64,000 bases of DNA from positions 124,001 to 188,000 of the forward strand of contig NZ_BQXH01000001.1 in assembly GCF_022836475.1 (NCBI RefSeq), given 5' to 3'. This document shows, piece after piece, positions 17,052-24,764 of the stretch. Every line of letters begins with the position of its first letter. Positions within the stretch are counted from its first letter, which is position 1. A program made the position numbers and the translations under genes. The notes beneath the pieces are model-generated. The model made no database searches and was not told where the DNA came from. It saw only the letters and a program-made list of their open reading frames with translations. The DNA is from Ligilactobacillus pabuli. GTDB lineage: Bacteria; Bacillota; Bacilli; Lactobacillales; Lactobacillaceae.

Positions 17052-17655
17052 GCTTTTCATCCTTTTCTGTGCGATCTGCGTTTCCGACAGTCTTTTCAAA
17101 TAATCCCATTAAATTTTCAACATTTAAATCAGTTTCAACTTGCTCATCGGTTTGAATTTCAGGCAAGTCAGCTAAACTTTTTAACCCAAAATAATTCAAA
17201 AATTCAGGGGTCGTTTGGTACAAAATCGGTCTGCCTGGCGCGGCTGAACGCCCCTGTTCAGTGATCAAGGAAAACGCACTGAGCTTTTGTAACATTCCAC
17301 TTGATTGAACTCCCCGAATCTCATCGATTTCTGTCCGTGTGATGGGCTGCTTGTAAGCGATGATCGCCAAGGTCTCTAAGGCTTGCGCCGATAAAGCCGT
17401 CATCGTTGGCGACTCAAAATAATTTTTGACTAATGGTGCAAAAGCTTTCTTGGTGGTCAACTTATAAAAGTCGCCAGTTTGAACTAGTTGAAAACTACAG
17501 CTGGCATCAGTTACATATTTTTCTTGCAATTTTTTTAGCTGAGCTAAGACAGCTGGTTTCATTAACCCGCAAAGTTGGGAAAGGTCCGTGGCCGTAATTC
17601 CTTCATTACCGCTCACAAACAATAAGCTTTCAATTTTTGCTTGGTTTGATAACAT
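17041..17655 (-). CDS. scpB: Segregation and condensation protein B
   Basis: About 204 residues, two winged-helix domains. Typical marks are LESLLF-like IESLLFVSGNEGIT at the start and ALETLAIIAYKQPITRTEIDEIRG in the middle. ScpB dimers bridge the ends of the SMC kleisin ScpA and help condense and segregate the chromosome. It overlaps the end of scpA by about 25 bases and the start of rluB, as in most Firmicutes. ATG 17655 is chosen; a GTG at 17664 is also open and neither has a strong ribosome site, as expected for coupled genes. Confidence 0.95.
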   Translation of the reverse strand: MLSNQAKIESLLFVSGNEGITATDLSQLCGLMKPAVLAQLKKLQEKYVTDASCSFQLVQTGDFYKLTTKKAFAPLVKNYFESPTMTALSAQALETLAIIAYKQPITRTEIDEIRGVQSSGMLQKLSAFSLITEQGRSAAPGRPILYQTTPEFLNYFGLKSLADLPEIQTDEQVETDLNVENLMGLFEKTVGNADRTEKDEKHDR

Positions 17656-18433
17656 TTTTATCACTACTTATCATTTTAATTTCGCCAAAGTTATCAACTT
17701 GTAAGACTGTCGCACTACCTTTTTTAACCAACTCAAGTAAGGCTAAAAAAGTTGTCACATACAGCTCAAGTTCAAAATCAGCGGTAAATAAATCAGCAAA
17801 AATGACCGGTTGTTGTGCACGTGATAAAAATTCATGCAGGCGAACCATTTCATCTTTAATGGAATATTTATCGTTGGTAATACTTCTCCGCAAAGGTGTC
17901 CGTTTTTGGCGCCGGACAAGGACTTTTTTAAAAGCCTGTTCCAATTGGCTAATGTTTAGCTCCGAAGTAGTCAGTTGCCCTAATTGTGCTTCACTAGGGA
18001 TTAAAGCCTGCTCCCGTTCAAAATGCTGGGTCCGCTCTTCAAATTTACCCTGCAGCTGAGCAGCAGCTTGTTGGTATAATTGATGAGCTAAGAGCTGCTG
18101 CACCAATTGATCCCGGGGATCTTCTTCAAACTCGCCGACCTCATCATTTTCTTCATCAGCTGTCGTTGCTTGACTTGGAAGCAGCATGCGGCTTTTAATA
18201 TTTAATAACATTGCTGCCGTAACAAAATACTCCCCAGCAAGATCTAACTCCATTTTCTTCATGTGATGGAGGTAATCAATATACTGCGAAGTAATCGTGG
18301 TCATTGGAATATCATAGATATCCATTTCATTTTTCTTGATCAAATGCAACAGTAAATCAAGCGGGCCTTCAAAATTAGCAATTTTAAAAGTCAGTTGAGT
18401 GCCTGTTTGCACGTTTGGCTGTTTCTTATCCAT
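17630..18433 (-). CDS. scpA: Segregation and condensation protein A
   Basis: 267 residues, the kleisin subunit of the SMC-ScpAB condensin. The N-terminal part contains FEGPLDLLLHLIKKNEMDIYDIP, the family hallmark that contacts the SMC neck, then AGEYFVTAAMLLNIKSRMLLP. An acidic middle segment (DEENDEVGEFEEDPR) leads to a C-terminal winged helix that binds the SMC head. The ATG overlaps the last codons of ribT (ATGGATAA), so ribT-scpA-scpB-rluB are coupled. Confidence 0.96.
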   Translation of the reverse strand: MDKKQPNVQTGTQLTFKIANFEGPLDLLLHLIKKNEMDIYDIPMTTITSQYIDYLHHMKKMELDLAGEYFVTAAMLLNIKSRMLLPSQATTADEENDEVGEFEEDPRDQLVQQLLAHQLYQQAAAQLQGKFEERTQHFEREQALIPSEAQLGQLTTSELNISQLEQAFKKVLVRRQKRTPLRRSITNDKYSIKDEMVRLHEFLSRAQQPVIFADLFTADFELELYVTTFLALLELVKKGSATVLQVDNFGEIKMISSDKNVIKPSKN

Positions 18434-18782
18434 GATTCTTTTCCCACTGTGTGATCAATGGGCCAACCTCAAAACTGCCCATCATCTTATAGTCCGGGTA
18501 CATTTGTGAAAGAGCCGTTAACATCGCAAAACTAACGCCTTCATCCCGATATTGTGGTGAAACTGCAATATGACGAACCAAAACAACTTCGTCACTAATT
18601 TCTGCTCCAATAATTCCACAAAAATCCCCGGACTCATTTTTCCACAAAAACAAACAGCGCTCATCTTCTGCTTCATACCAATCAATTTCTGTCGAAAGAC
18701 GTGAAACATCCTTGAGATTAGCAATCAGCGATAATAAGCCCATTGCAATTTTTTTATAATCTTTTTTATATTTATAAAGCAT
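18426..18782 (-). CDS. ribT: RibT-like GNAT acetyltransferase
   Basis: 118 residues from ATG 18782. The core LVRHIAVSPQYRDEGVSFAMLTAL matches the acetyl-CoA-binding motif of GNAT enzymes, though the usual RGxGxG loop is written RDEGVS, a degenerate form. In Bacillus the related ribT ends the riboflavin operon next to scpA; here no riboflavin genes are present and only the ribT-scpA link remains. GGAGG six bases before ATG 18782 rules out the longer frame to 18827. The substrate is unknown. Confidence 0.78.
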   Translation of the reverse strand: MLYKYKKDYKKIAMGLLSLIANLKDVSRLSTEIDWYEAEDERCLFLWKNESGDFCGIIGAEISDEVVLVRHIAVSPQYRDEGVSFAMLTALSQMYPDYKMMGSFEVGPLITQWEKNHG

Positions 18783-18817
18783 TTGATTCCTCCGTGGCAT
18801 TCTAAACGTTACTTGCC

Positions 18818-18846
18818 ACAATACCATATTTAAAGTTTTAAAACAA
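18818..18846 (-). promoter_or_regulatory. Candidate promoter for ribT-scpA-scpB-rluB
   Basis: Minus strand: TTGTTT, 17-base spacer ending in TGG, then TATTGT. The -10 is of the extended type; the -35 is poor. It lies in the 111-base gap after xerD. Confidence 0.4.
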
Positions 18847-18893
18847 ATTTCAAAAAACCTAAATTTAGCTGCTTTCTAGCAACCAATCAACAC

Positions 18894-19781
18894 TTAAGCC
18901 CGAGGATGAGTCTGCTCATAAATCGCACTTAGTCTCCGTTTGGACAAATGTGTGTAAATTTGGGTCGTCGAAATGTCCGCATGACCTAACAATTCTTGGA
19001 CGATCCGAAGATCAGCACCATTTTCTAAAATATGCGTGGCAAATGAATGACGTAAGGTATGCGGCGTGATGTTCTTAGTGATTCCAGCTTTTTGCACTTG
19101 AATTTTCAGGTTTTTCCAAATTCCTTGCCGGGTTAATTGATTCCCATGAAAATTCAAGAATAAAAAATCGGACCGCTTTTGCTTCAACAGTTTTGGTCGT
19201 CCGTTTTCTAAATAACTATTGATCCAGTACACTGCTGTATCTCCGATTGGAATAATCCGTTCCTTTTGCCCTTTACCAATCGTTTTCAGCAATCCAACCG
19301 TGGTATGCAGATCCGCTAGCCGTAAATTAATGACTTCACTAACTCGTAAGCCAGTGGCATACATTAATTCCAAAATGGCTCGATCACGAATTCCCAACGC
19401 CGTACCGGTATTGGGTGTTTCTAATAAACGTTCAACTTCATTTCTGGATAGAACTTCTGGTAAATGGCGCTCTTTTTTGGGAGTATCGATCAACAACATG
19501 GGATCTGTTGTAATTTGATTTTCATGCAACAGGTACTGAAAAAAGCGTCGTAAACTCGTCACACTGCGGACAATTGAAGAATTAGCCTTTTTTAAGGCTG
19601 TTTCTTGGTGCAAATAATCCGTAATATCCGCTCGTTGGAGTTGGGCAAAACTCGTAAAATTGTGCTCCTTTAAATAAATAATAAACTGCTCGAGGTCATT
19701 TTTGTAACTAGCAACTGTGTTGTCCGAAAGTCCGCGTTCGACAGTTAGAAAATGTAAATAATCTTCAACAATGTCATTCAT
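18894..19781 (-). CDS. xerD: Site-specific tyrosine recombinase XerD
   Basis: 295 residues. The SAM-like core-binding domain covers about 1-90 and the catalytic domain 105-290. All catalytic residues are present: Arg146 (ATGLRVSE), Lys170 (GKGQKER), His241 and Arg244 (HTLRH), His267 (GHADIS) and Tyr276 (QIYTH). With XerC or a partner it resolves chromosome dimers at dif. GGAGAG eight bases before ATG 19781 decides the start over GTG 19790. It begins 1 base after the fur stop. It is the intact counterpart of the degenerate protein at 6.8 kb. Confidence 0.95.
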   Translation of the reverse strand: MNDIVEDYLHFLTVERGLSDNTVASYKNDLEQFIIYLKEHNFTSFAQLQRADITDYLHQETALKKANSSIVRSVTSLRRFFQYLLHENQITTDPMLLIDTPKKERHLPEVLSRNEVERLLETPNTGTALGIRDRAILELMYATGLRVSEVINLRLADLHTTVGLLKTIGKGQKERIIPIGDTAVYWINSYLENGRPKLLKQKRSDFLFLNFHGNQLTRQGIWKNLKIQVQKAGITKNITPHTLRHSFATHILENGADLRIVQELLGHADISTTQIYTHLSKRRLSAIYEQTHPRA

Positions 19782-19782
19782 G

Positions 19783-20247
19783 CTAACCACTCTCCAGTAA
19801 GTTACTATTCTGACAATCTTGACATAAACCGAGAAATGTTAAGCGATGATCAGAGACTTGAAAATGGTACTGTCGTAACACGACCTTTTCAACGTCGCCT
19901 AATAAATCTTCATGAATTTCAACAGTTTTTCCGCACTGGGTACAGACCAAATGATGATGAAAATGTGCGGGATCCTCAGTTCTTAAATCATAGCGGGCTA
20001 CACCGTCTTCAAAAGAAACACGGGTCAATAAATTCAGACTAGTTAAAATATCTAGTGTGCGATAAACTGTCGCCAAGCCAAATGCCGCAGAAACTCGTAA
20101 TAATTCTACATAAATTTCTTCGGCTGATAAGTGTTCTTGGTGATGATCTAATAAGACTTTGACAATTGCGTGTCTTTGCGGCGTGAGTTTAAAGCCAGCC
20201 TCATGCATACAATTCTGAATATTGATCATTTTATTTTTTGTATCCAC
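19783..20247 (-). CDS. fur: Fur family metal-responsive repressor (Fur type)
   Basis: About 154 residues. A winged-helix domain (FKLTPQRHAIVKVLL, GLATVYRTLDILT) precedes a dimerisation domain with metal ligands FHHHLVC, TQCG and CQDC. The run GVARYDLRTEDPAHFHHHLVC and the later SDHRLTFLGLC resemble Bacillus Fur more than PerR or Zur, so iron uptake control is the best guess. Two CxxC pairs should hold structural zinc. GTG 20247 has an AAGG ten bases upstream and is preferred; another GTG at 20268 and an ATG at 20229 are possible. Confidence 0.85.
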   Translation of the reverse strand: MDTKNKMINIQNCMHEAGFKLTPQRHAIVKVLLDHHQEHLSAEEIYVELLRVSAAFGLATVYRTLDILTSLNLLTRVSFEDGVARYDLRTEDPAHFHHHLVCTQCGKTVEIHEDLLGDVEKVVLRQYHFQVSDHRLTFLGLCQDCQNSNLLESG

Positions 20248-20274
20248 TGTGCTTTTGCCTTCTTTCACGACTAG

Positions 20275-21135
20275 TTAGTCATTTAAATAGATTTTACCAT
20301 TTTCTTGTCGCACTGCCCCAGCTTTTAACAAATGGCCTAAGGCACGCTTAAATGAACCCTTGCTGATACCAAAATAATCCTTGATTTCTTCAGGACTGCT
20401 TTTATCTGAAAAAGCTAAACTGCCTGAGGAATGTTGCACTGCTGCCAAGATCATTTGTGCATCATCGCCAATCACTTCAAAGGCCCGTGGCTTCAAAGAT
20501 AAGTTCAAACTGCCATCATCACGCACACCGATCACACGGGCATTAAGCACTTGACCTAAACGTGGTTCTTCGTTTCTTTCCGAAGGATGAATAAAGCCTA
20601 AGCAATAATCTTTGGTTAAAACTCTGGTCCCAATTTTTTTCAACCGGTAGGCCACACAAGTTACATTTTGATTTTTCATATCACCTTTAGCCCGTTGACT
20701 AACACCTTGGAACATTGTTTCTGTGGCTAAATCACCCCAGAGACGTCCCTTATTGTCAATTTTTAAACCGACCATCAGTTTGTCATCTTTCTTTGGCCAA
20801 AGTTCACGTTGTTCAGGCAGATCATCCAAAGAAACAACGATATCTTTGTTTGGTAAACCAATATCAACAAACACGCCTAAATCATGCTGCACGGAAACCA
20901 CCGTACTCCAAGCATATTTGCCAAATCCAACTGCTGGTTCATTTTTAGTTAGCTGTAAATGATGATGTTCATTTTCATATGCAAATCCGGTGAGTTTACT
21001 CCCCATTTTAGGTAATTTATTTAGTTCTGCTTTAGCAGTTCTGAAAGTTTCACCTTCAATTTGCGAGTAAATATATTTTTCATTTTCATCAGTTACATCT
21101 GCAGTTACAATTCTGCCGAGTATTTCTTTTTTCAT
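20275..21135 (-). CDS. cvfB: CvfB family S1-domain RNA-binding protein (YitL-like)
   Basis: 286 residues built from S1-like barrels and a C-terminal winged helix. The second barrel reads SVQHDLGVFVDIGLPNKDIVVSLDDLP, and a third is near GQVLNARVIGVRDDGSLNLSLKPR. The ending SPEEIKDYFGISKGSFKRALGHLLKAG is the winged helix typical of CvfB, a virulence regulator in Staphylococcus that binds RNA. What it controls here is not visible. It sits in tight order DUF441-cvfB-fur-xerD with gaps of 15, 27 and 1 bases. Confidence 0.9.
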   Translation of the reverse strand: MKKEILGRIVTADVTDENEKYIYSQIEGETFRTAKAELNKLPKMGSKLTGFAYENEHHHLQLTKNEPAVGFGKYAWSTVVSVQHDLGVFVDIGLPNKDIVVSLDDLPEQRELWPKKDDKLMVGLKIDNKGRLWGDLATETMFQGVSQRAKGDMKNQNVTCVAYRLKKIGTRVLTKDYCLGFIHPSERNEEPRLGQVLNARVIGVRDDGSLNLSLKPRAFEVIGDDAQMILAAVQHSSGSLAFSDKSSPEEIKDYFGISKGSFKRALGHLLKAGAVRQENGKIYLND

Positions 21136-21150
21136 TGTTATTTTCTTCCC

Positions 21151-21609
21151 TTACTTAAAGCTTAATCCGAGTAATGTGACGATACAATATGCCATTCCGC
21201 TGGCAATGACTGGTCCGGCTGCGACACCACGTAAAAAAACTACCCCACAAATTGTTCCAAGCACCAATGCCAGCGTAACTTGCGGTGAAGCAGCTAACTG
21301 GTTGACACCATACCGGGATAAAACCGCCACTGCGATTCCACAGCCGATTGCGATCCAGCCGGCTGGTGATTTGAAGACGCTAATTAAATCACTGAACTTA
21401 ATTTCACCTGTCGCAATGGGAACCAAAATGGCAATTGAAATAATCGTGACACCCCAATTGATCCCCTTACTTTGAATTGTTGGCAACCACTTTGTCGCAA
21501 ATGGCAGTGCTTTGATCACCATCACTACCACAGCAGCAATGATCAAGGAAGAATTTTTCCCCAACAGTGCCACTACTAAAACCAACAACAAAAATAACCA
21601 ACTTTCCAT
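21151..21609 (-). CDS. DUF441 family membrane protein (UPF0756)
   Basis: About 152 residues with four or five hydrophobic segments (around 2-20, 22-45, 52-70, 80-100 and 110-150) and Gly-rich turns such as [13 protein letters not shown] and [21 protein letters not shown]. It belongs to the UPF0756/DUF441 group of small integral membrane proteins with no known function. AAGGA eight bases before ATG 21609 supports this start rather than ATG 21618, which lies inside the ribosome site. Confidence 0.85.
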   Translation of the reverse strand: MESWLFLLLVLVVALLGKNSSLIIAAVVVMVIKALPFATKWLPTIQSKGINWGVTIISIAILVPIATGEIKFSDLISVFKSPAGWIAIGCGIAVAVLSRYGVNQLAASPQVTLALVLGTICGVVFLRGVAAGPVIASGMAYCIVTLLGLSFK

Positions 21610-21744
21610 TCTATCCATCCTTACCTAAAAACTTCTCTTACACATTGTAACGGATTAACGTCCAAAAAGCTAATTGGACCCGTGTTAACTTTAGTTTTGC
21701 ACACCAAACTGTTCGGCACCATTTGAAATTTAACTTTAACTCCA

Positions 21745-21783
21745 TTAAAAAAGCAATCCGCAACATCAAAGTTTTGGATTGCT
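21745..21783 (-). terminator. Terminator after pyk
   Basis: Minus strand: AGCAATCC pairs with GGATTGCT around a 16-base loop that can pair further, followed by TTTTTAA. It is about 36 bases past the pyk stop. Confidence 0.8.
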
Positions 21784-21818
21784 CAACAAACGCAAGGTTT
21801 GCTTAATTATTTTATTTC

Positions 21819-23579
21819 TTAAAGTGCATTGGATGCGCCATGGTAAACGATCCCACGACGTGAATCAACCGTTACAACTTCATTTTCGGCAACTAAGGTT
21901 GTTGCATCATGGGCTCCAACAACAACAGGAATACCCATTGAGATCCCAACGACAGCAGCGTGTGAAGTTAACCCGCCATTTTCAACGATCAATGCTGAAG
22001 CTTTTTCGATTGCTGGCAGATAGTCTTTATCTGTGCTCTTTGTAACGAGGACACAGCCTTCGTCTGCTTTTTCAATTGCTTCTTTAGCTGAAGTAGCAAC
22101 GACTGTCTTACCAATAACAGTTTCATCACCGACACCTTGACCTTCAACGATCTTAGAACCGATCAACTGAATCTTCATAACGTTAGTTGTACCTTTTTCA
22201 CCAACTGGAACACCAGCAGTGATCAAGATCAAGTCGCCTTCTTTAGCGAAGCCTTCTTCTTTGGCTTTTTCAGTTGCTAAAGCAAACATTTCATCAGTTG
22301 AAGCTGGTGTATCTGCTAGAACTGGTTGAACACCCCAGTTAACAGACAAACCACGGCGTGTCCGTTCGTCAAAAGTAACTGCCAAGATATTAGCATCTGG
22401 ACGGTATTTTGAGATCAAACGTGCAGTGTGACCTGATTTAGTAGCGGCAACAATTGTCTTAATATTTAAGTTGTCAGCTGTTTCAGCCACAGAACGAGCA
22501 ACTGCTTCAGTTACATCTGTTTTGTCAAAATCGTTGATTGAAAAGCTCTTGTGCTGACGCAACGTATTTTCTGCTTTAATATCGATTCGTGCCATTGTAG
22601 CAACAGATTCAACTGGGTAATCACCATTAGCTGATTCACCAGAAAGCATTGTTGCATCAGTCCCATCAAAGACCGCATTCGCAACATCAGAAGCTTCCGC
22701 ACGAGTTGGGCGTGGGTTTTCCTGCATTGAATCAAGCATCTGTGTCGCTGTGATAACTGGTTTACCAGCAGCATTACACTTCTTGATCAAGCTCTTTTGT
22801 ACCAATGGTACGTTTTCAACCGGAATTTCAACCCCCATGTCGCCACGAGCAATCATTAATCCGTCAGAAACTTTTAAAATTTCATCAAAGTTATCGATTC
22901 CTTCTTGAGATTCGATCTTAGGGAAGATCTGCACATGATCCATGTGTTTTTCTTCGATCAATTCACGAATATCTAAGACATCTTGTGGTTTACGAACAAA
23001 AGATGCAGCAATAAAGTTGATCTCATGGTCTAAACCAAAACGAATGTCAGAAGAATCTCTTTCGGTGATACCAGGCAAATTAATGGCAACACCAGGTGCA
23101 TTCACACCTTTTCTCGAGCCTAAAACACCTTCATTAAGAACTTTACATACAAGTTCCTTATTTTCGTCATCTTTTTGTTCGATCTGCATATCAATCAAAC
23201 CATCATCAAATAAAACATGACCGCCTTCATGAACATCATCGAATAATCCAGGATAAGTTACGGCAATTTTTTCATTCGTACCTTCGATAGTATCATCCAT
23301 CGAGATCCGTACTTCGTCACCAATATTGAATGAAAGTTTGCCACCTTTTTGAACTGTTGTCCGGATCTCAGCACCTTTGGTATCGAGCATCCGGCCAACC
23401 ATCTTACCAGTGACCTTTTCAGCTTCGTCAACTAACTTCATTCTGCCTAAATGTTCTTCATGGTCACCATGAGAAAAGTTAAAACGGAAAACATTAGCAC
23501 CTGATTCGATCAATTTTACAATTGTATCTAGATCATTACTAGCTGGTCCAAGTGTACTTACGATCTTGGTCTTTTTCAT
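21819..23579 (-). CDS. pyk: Pyruvate kinase with C-terminal PEP-utilising mobile domain
   Basis: 586 residues; makes ATP and pyruvate from PEP, the last step of glycolysis. Core motifs are KIVSTLGPAS, RFNFSHG, DTKGAEIRT, the active-site FPKIESQEGIDNF, ARGDMGVE, and MLDSMQENPRPTRAEASDVANAV. After the allosteric domain an extra domain (about 480-586) with GGLTSHAAVVG resembles the PEP-utilising mobile domain found on Bacillus and Lactobacillus pyruvate kinases. It follows pfkA by 94 bases; that gap holds a short hairpin with a T-tail (23637-23657) that could set relative expression. Confidence 0.98.
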   Translation of the reverse strand: MKKTKIVSTLGPASNDLDTIVKLIESGANVFRFNFSHGDHEEHLGRMKLVDEAEKVTGKMVGRMLDTKGAEIRTTVQKGGKLSFNIGDEVRISMDDTIEGTNEKIAVTYPGLFDDVHEGGHVLFDDGLIDMQIEQKDDENKELVCKVLNEGVLGSRKGVNAPGVAINLPGITERDSSDIRFGLDHEINFIAASFVRKPQDVLDIRELIEEKHMDHVQIFPKIESQEGIDNFDEILKVSDGLMIARGDMGVEIPVENVPLVQKSLIKKCNAAGKPVITATQMLDSMQENPRPTRAEASDVANAVFDGTDATMLSGESANGDYPVESVATMARIDIKAENTLRQHKSFSINDFDKTDVTEAVARSVAETADNLNIKTIVAATKSGHTARLISKYRPDANILAVTFDERTRRGLSVNWGVQPVLADTPASTDEMFALATEKAKEEGFAKEGDLILITAGVPVGEKGTTNVMKIQLIGSKIVEGQGVGDETVIGKTVVATSAKEAIEKADEGCVLVTKSTDKDYLPAIEKASALIVENGGLTSHAAVVGISMGIPVVVGAHDATTLVAENEVVTVDSRRGIVYHGASNAL

Positions 23580-23673
23580 TATGAGTTACCTCTCCTTTGG
23601 AAAATAAAGTAATGTAGAATCGCTTAAAAATAGTTAAAAACTCAAAAAAAATGAGTATAACACCTATGGTTAG

Positions 23674-24636
23674 CTAAAATCTAACGCGATCATTCAAATC
23701 TAACAATGAAAGATCGGCATAATGTTTGTGATTTTCAAGAGTATCAATGATTTCTGTCGCAATCAACTCATTGTTGTGCATTCCTAGAGCTAATCCGCCT
23801 TTGCCTTCTAACAGCAAACGCACAGCGTAGTCACCCAATTGGGTCGCAAAGACACGGTCTTTAGCAGTTGGCTGACCCCCGCGTTGAACGTGAGCTAAGG
23901 TTACGGCACGACTGTCAAAGTCACCGTACTTGTCTAATTCTTCTTTTAGTTTTTGAGCAGACATGACACCTTCGGCAATCACGATCAGACCGTGGTCTTT
24001 CCCGTTTTCACGGTTAGTCGTCAACTTCTTGGCAATTCCTTCAATATCATATTGACGTTCAGGAACAACAATTGCATCTGCACCCGTTGCGATCCCAGCC
24101 CATAAGGCAATATCGCCGGCACCGCGTCCCATAACTTCCACAATGAAAGTCCGTTGGTGGGAAGTTGCAGTGTCATTGATCTTGTCAATTGCATCAACAG
24201 CAACATTTACAGAAGAATCGAAGCCAATGGTAAAATCTGTCCCAGGAATATCGTTATCGATCGTACCGGGGATACCAATTGAATTAAAGCCGAGCTGTGT
24301 TAAACGTTCGGCACCATGATATGAACCATCGCCACCGATCACAACTAGTGCATCGATCCCAAATTTTTTCAGTTGTTCGATTCCTAGCAACTGATACTTT
24401 CTTTCAGCAAATTCAGGAAAACGAGCAGAGTATAAAATAGTCCCGCCGCGTTTGATGATCCCATCAAGACGATCAAGGTCTAACAGTTCAATGTTTCCCT
24501 CAACCAAACCCTTGTAACCATAGTTAATACCATATGCTTCCAAGCCAGCAGAGTTAGCAGAACGAGCAACCGCACGGATCGCAGCATTCATACCTTGGGA
24601 ATCCCCACCACTTGTCAAAATGCCAATGCGCTTCAT
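23674..24636 (-). CDS. pfkA: ATP-dependent 6-phosphofructokinase
   Basis: About 320 residues; commits fructose-6-phosphate to glycolysis. ATP site: [28 protein letters not shown]; catalytic loop: [14 protein letters not shown]; substrate: [13 protein letters not shown] and HVQRGG. The usual bacterial GGDAPGMN is GGDSQGMN here. The GAGGTGA ribosome site fits ATG 24636; a GTG three codons up lies inside it. It leads the pfkA-pyk operon, the glycolytic pair of homofermentative lactobacilli. A promoter with two CACGTG palindromes lies just upstream. Confidence 0.98.
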   Translation of the reverse strand: MKRIGILTSGGDSQGMNAAIRAVARSANSAGLEAYGINYGYKGLVEGNIELLDLDRLDGIIKRGGTILYSARFPEFAERKYQLLGIEQLKKFGIDALVVIGGDGSYHGAERLTQLGFNSIGIPGTIDNDIPGTDFTIGFDSSVNVAVDAIDKINDTATSHQRTFIVEVMGRGAGDIALWAGIATGADAIVVPERQYDIEGIAKKLTTNRENGKDHGLIVIAEGVMSAQKLKEELDKYGDFDSRAVTLAHVQRGGQPTAKDRVFATQLGDYAVRLLLEGKGGLALGMHNNELIATEIIDTLENHKHYADLSLLDLNDRVRF

Positions 24637-24684
24637 TATTTTCACCTCAAATAAGATTTCTGTGTACTACATTCTCCAATGTTC

Positions 24685-24713
24685 ATATTATCACTTTTCA
24701 CGTGCCGTGTCTT
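24685..24713 (-). promoter_or_regulatory. pfkA-pyk promoter
   Basis: Minus strand: AAGACA (24708-24713), 17-base spacer, TAATAT (24685-24690), about 49 bases before the pfkA start. A CACGTG palindrome lies inside the spacer. Confidence 0.55.
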
Positions 24714-24747
24714 GTTTATTTCGGAAAAAAATGAAATTATTCACGTG
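24699..24747. promoter_or_regulatory. Two CACGTG palindromes around the pfkA promoter
   Basis: TTCACGTG occurs at 24697-24704, within the promoter spacer, and again at 24740-24747. Centres are 43 bases apart, close to four turns of the helix, so proteins on both would face the same way. The pattern suggests paired operators for a dimeric repressor. It does not match the CcpA cre consensus. Seen directly; function inferred. Confidence 0.4.
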
Positions 24748-24764
24748 ATTTACATTCTTTTTCA

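Noticed and set aside
17637-18059. 140-codon plus-strand ORF inside scpA
   Set aside because: Antisense to a well-conserved gene, with biased Ser/Arg composition typical of shadow frames.
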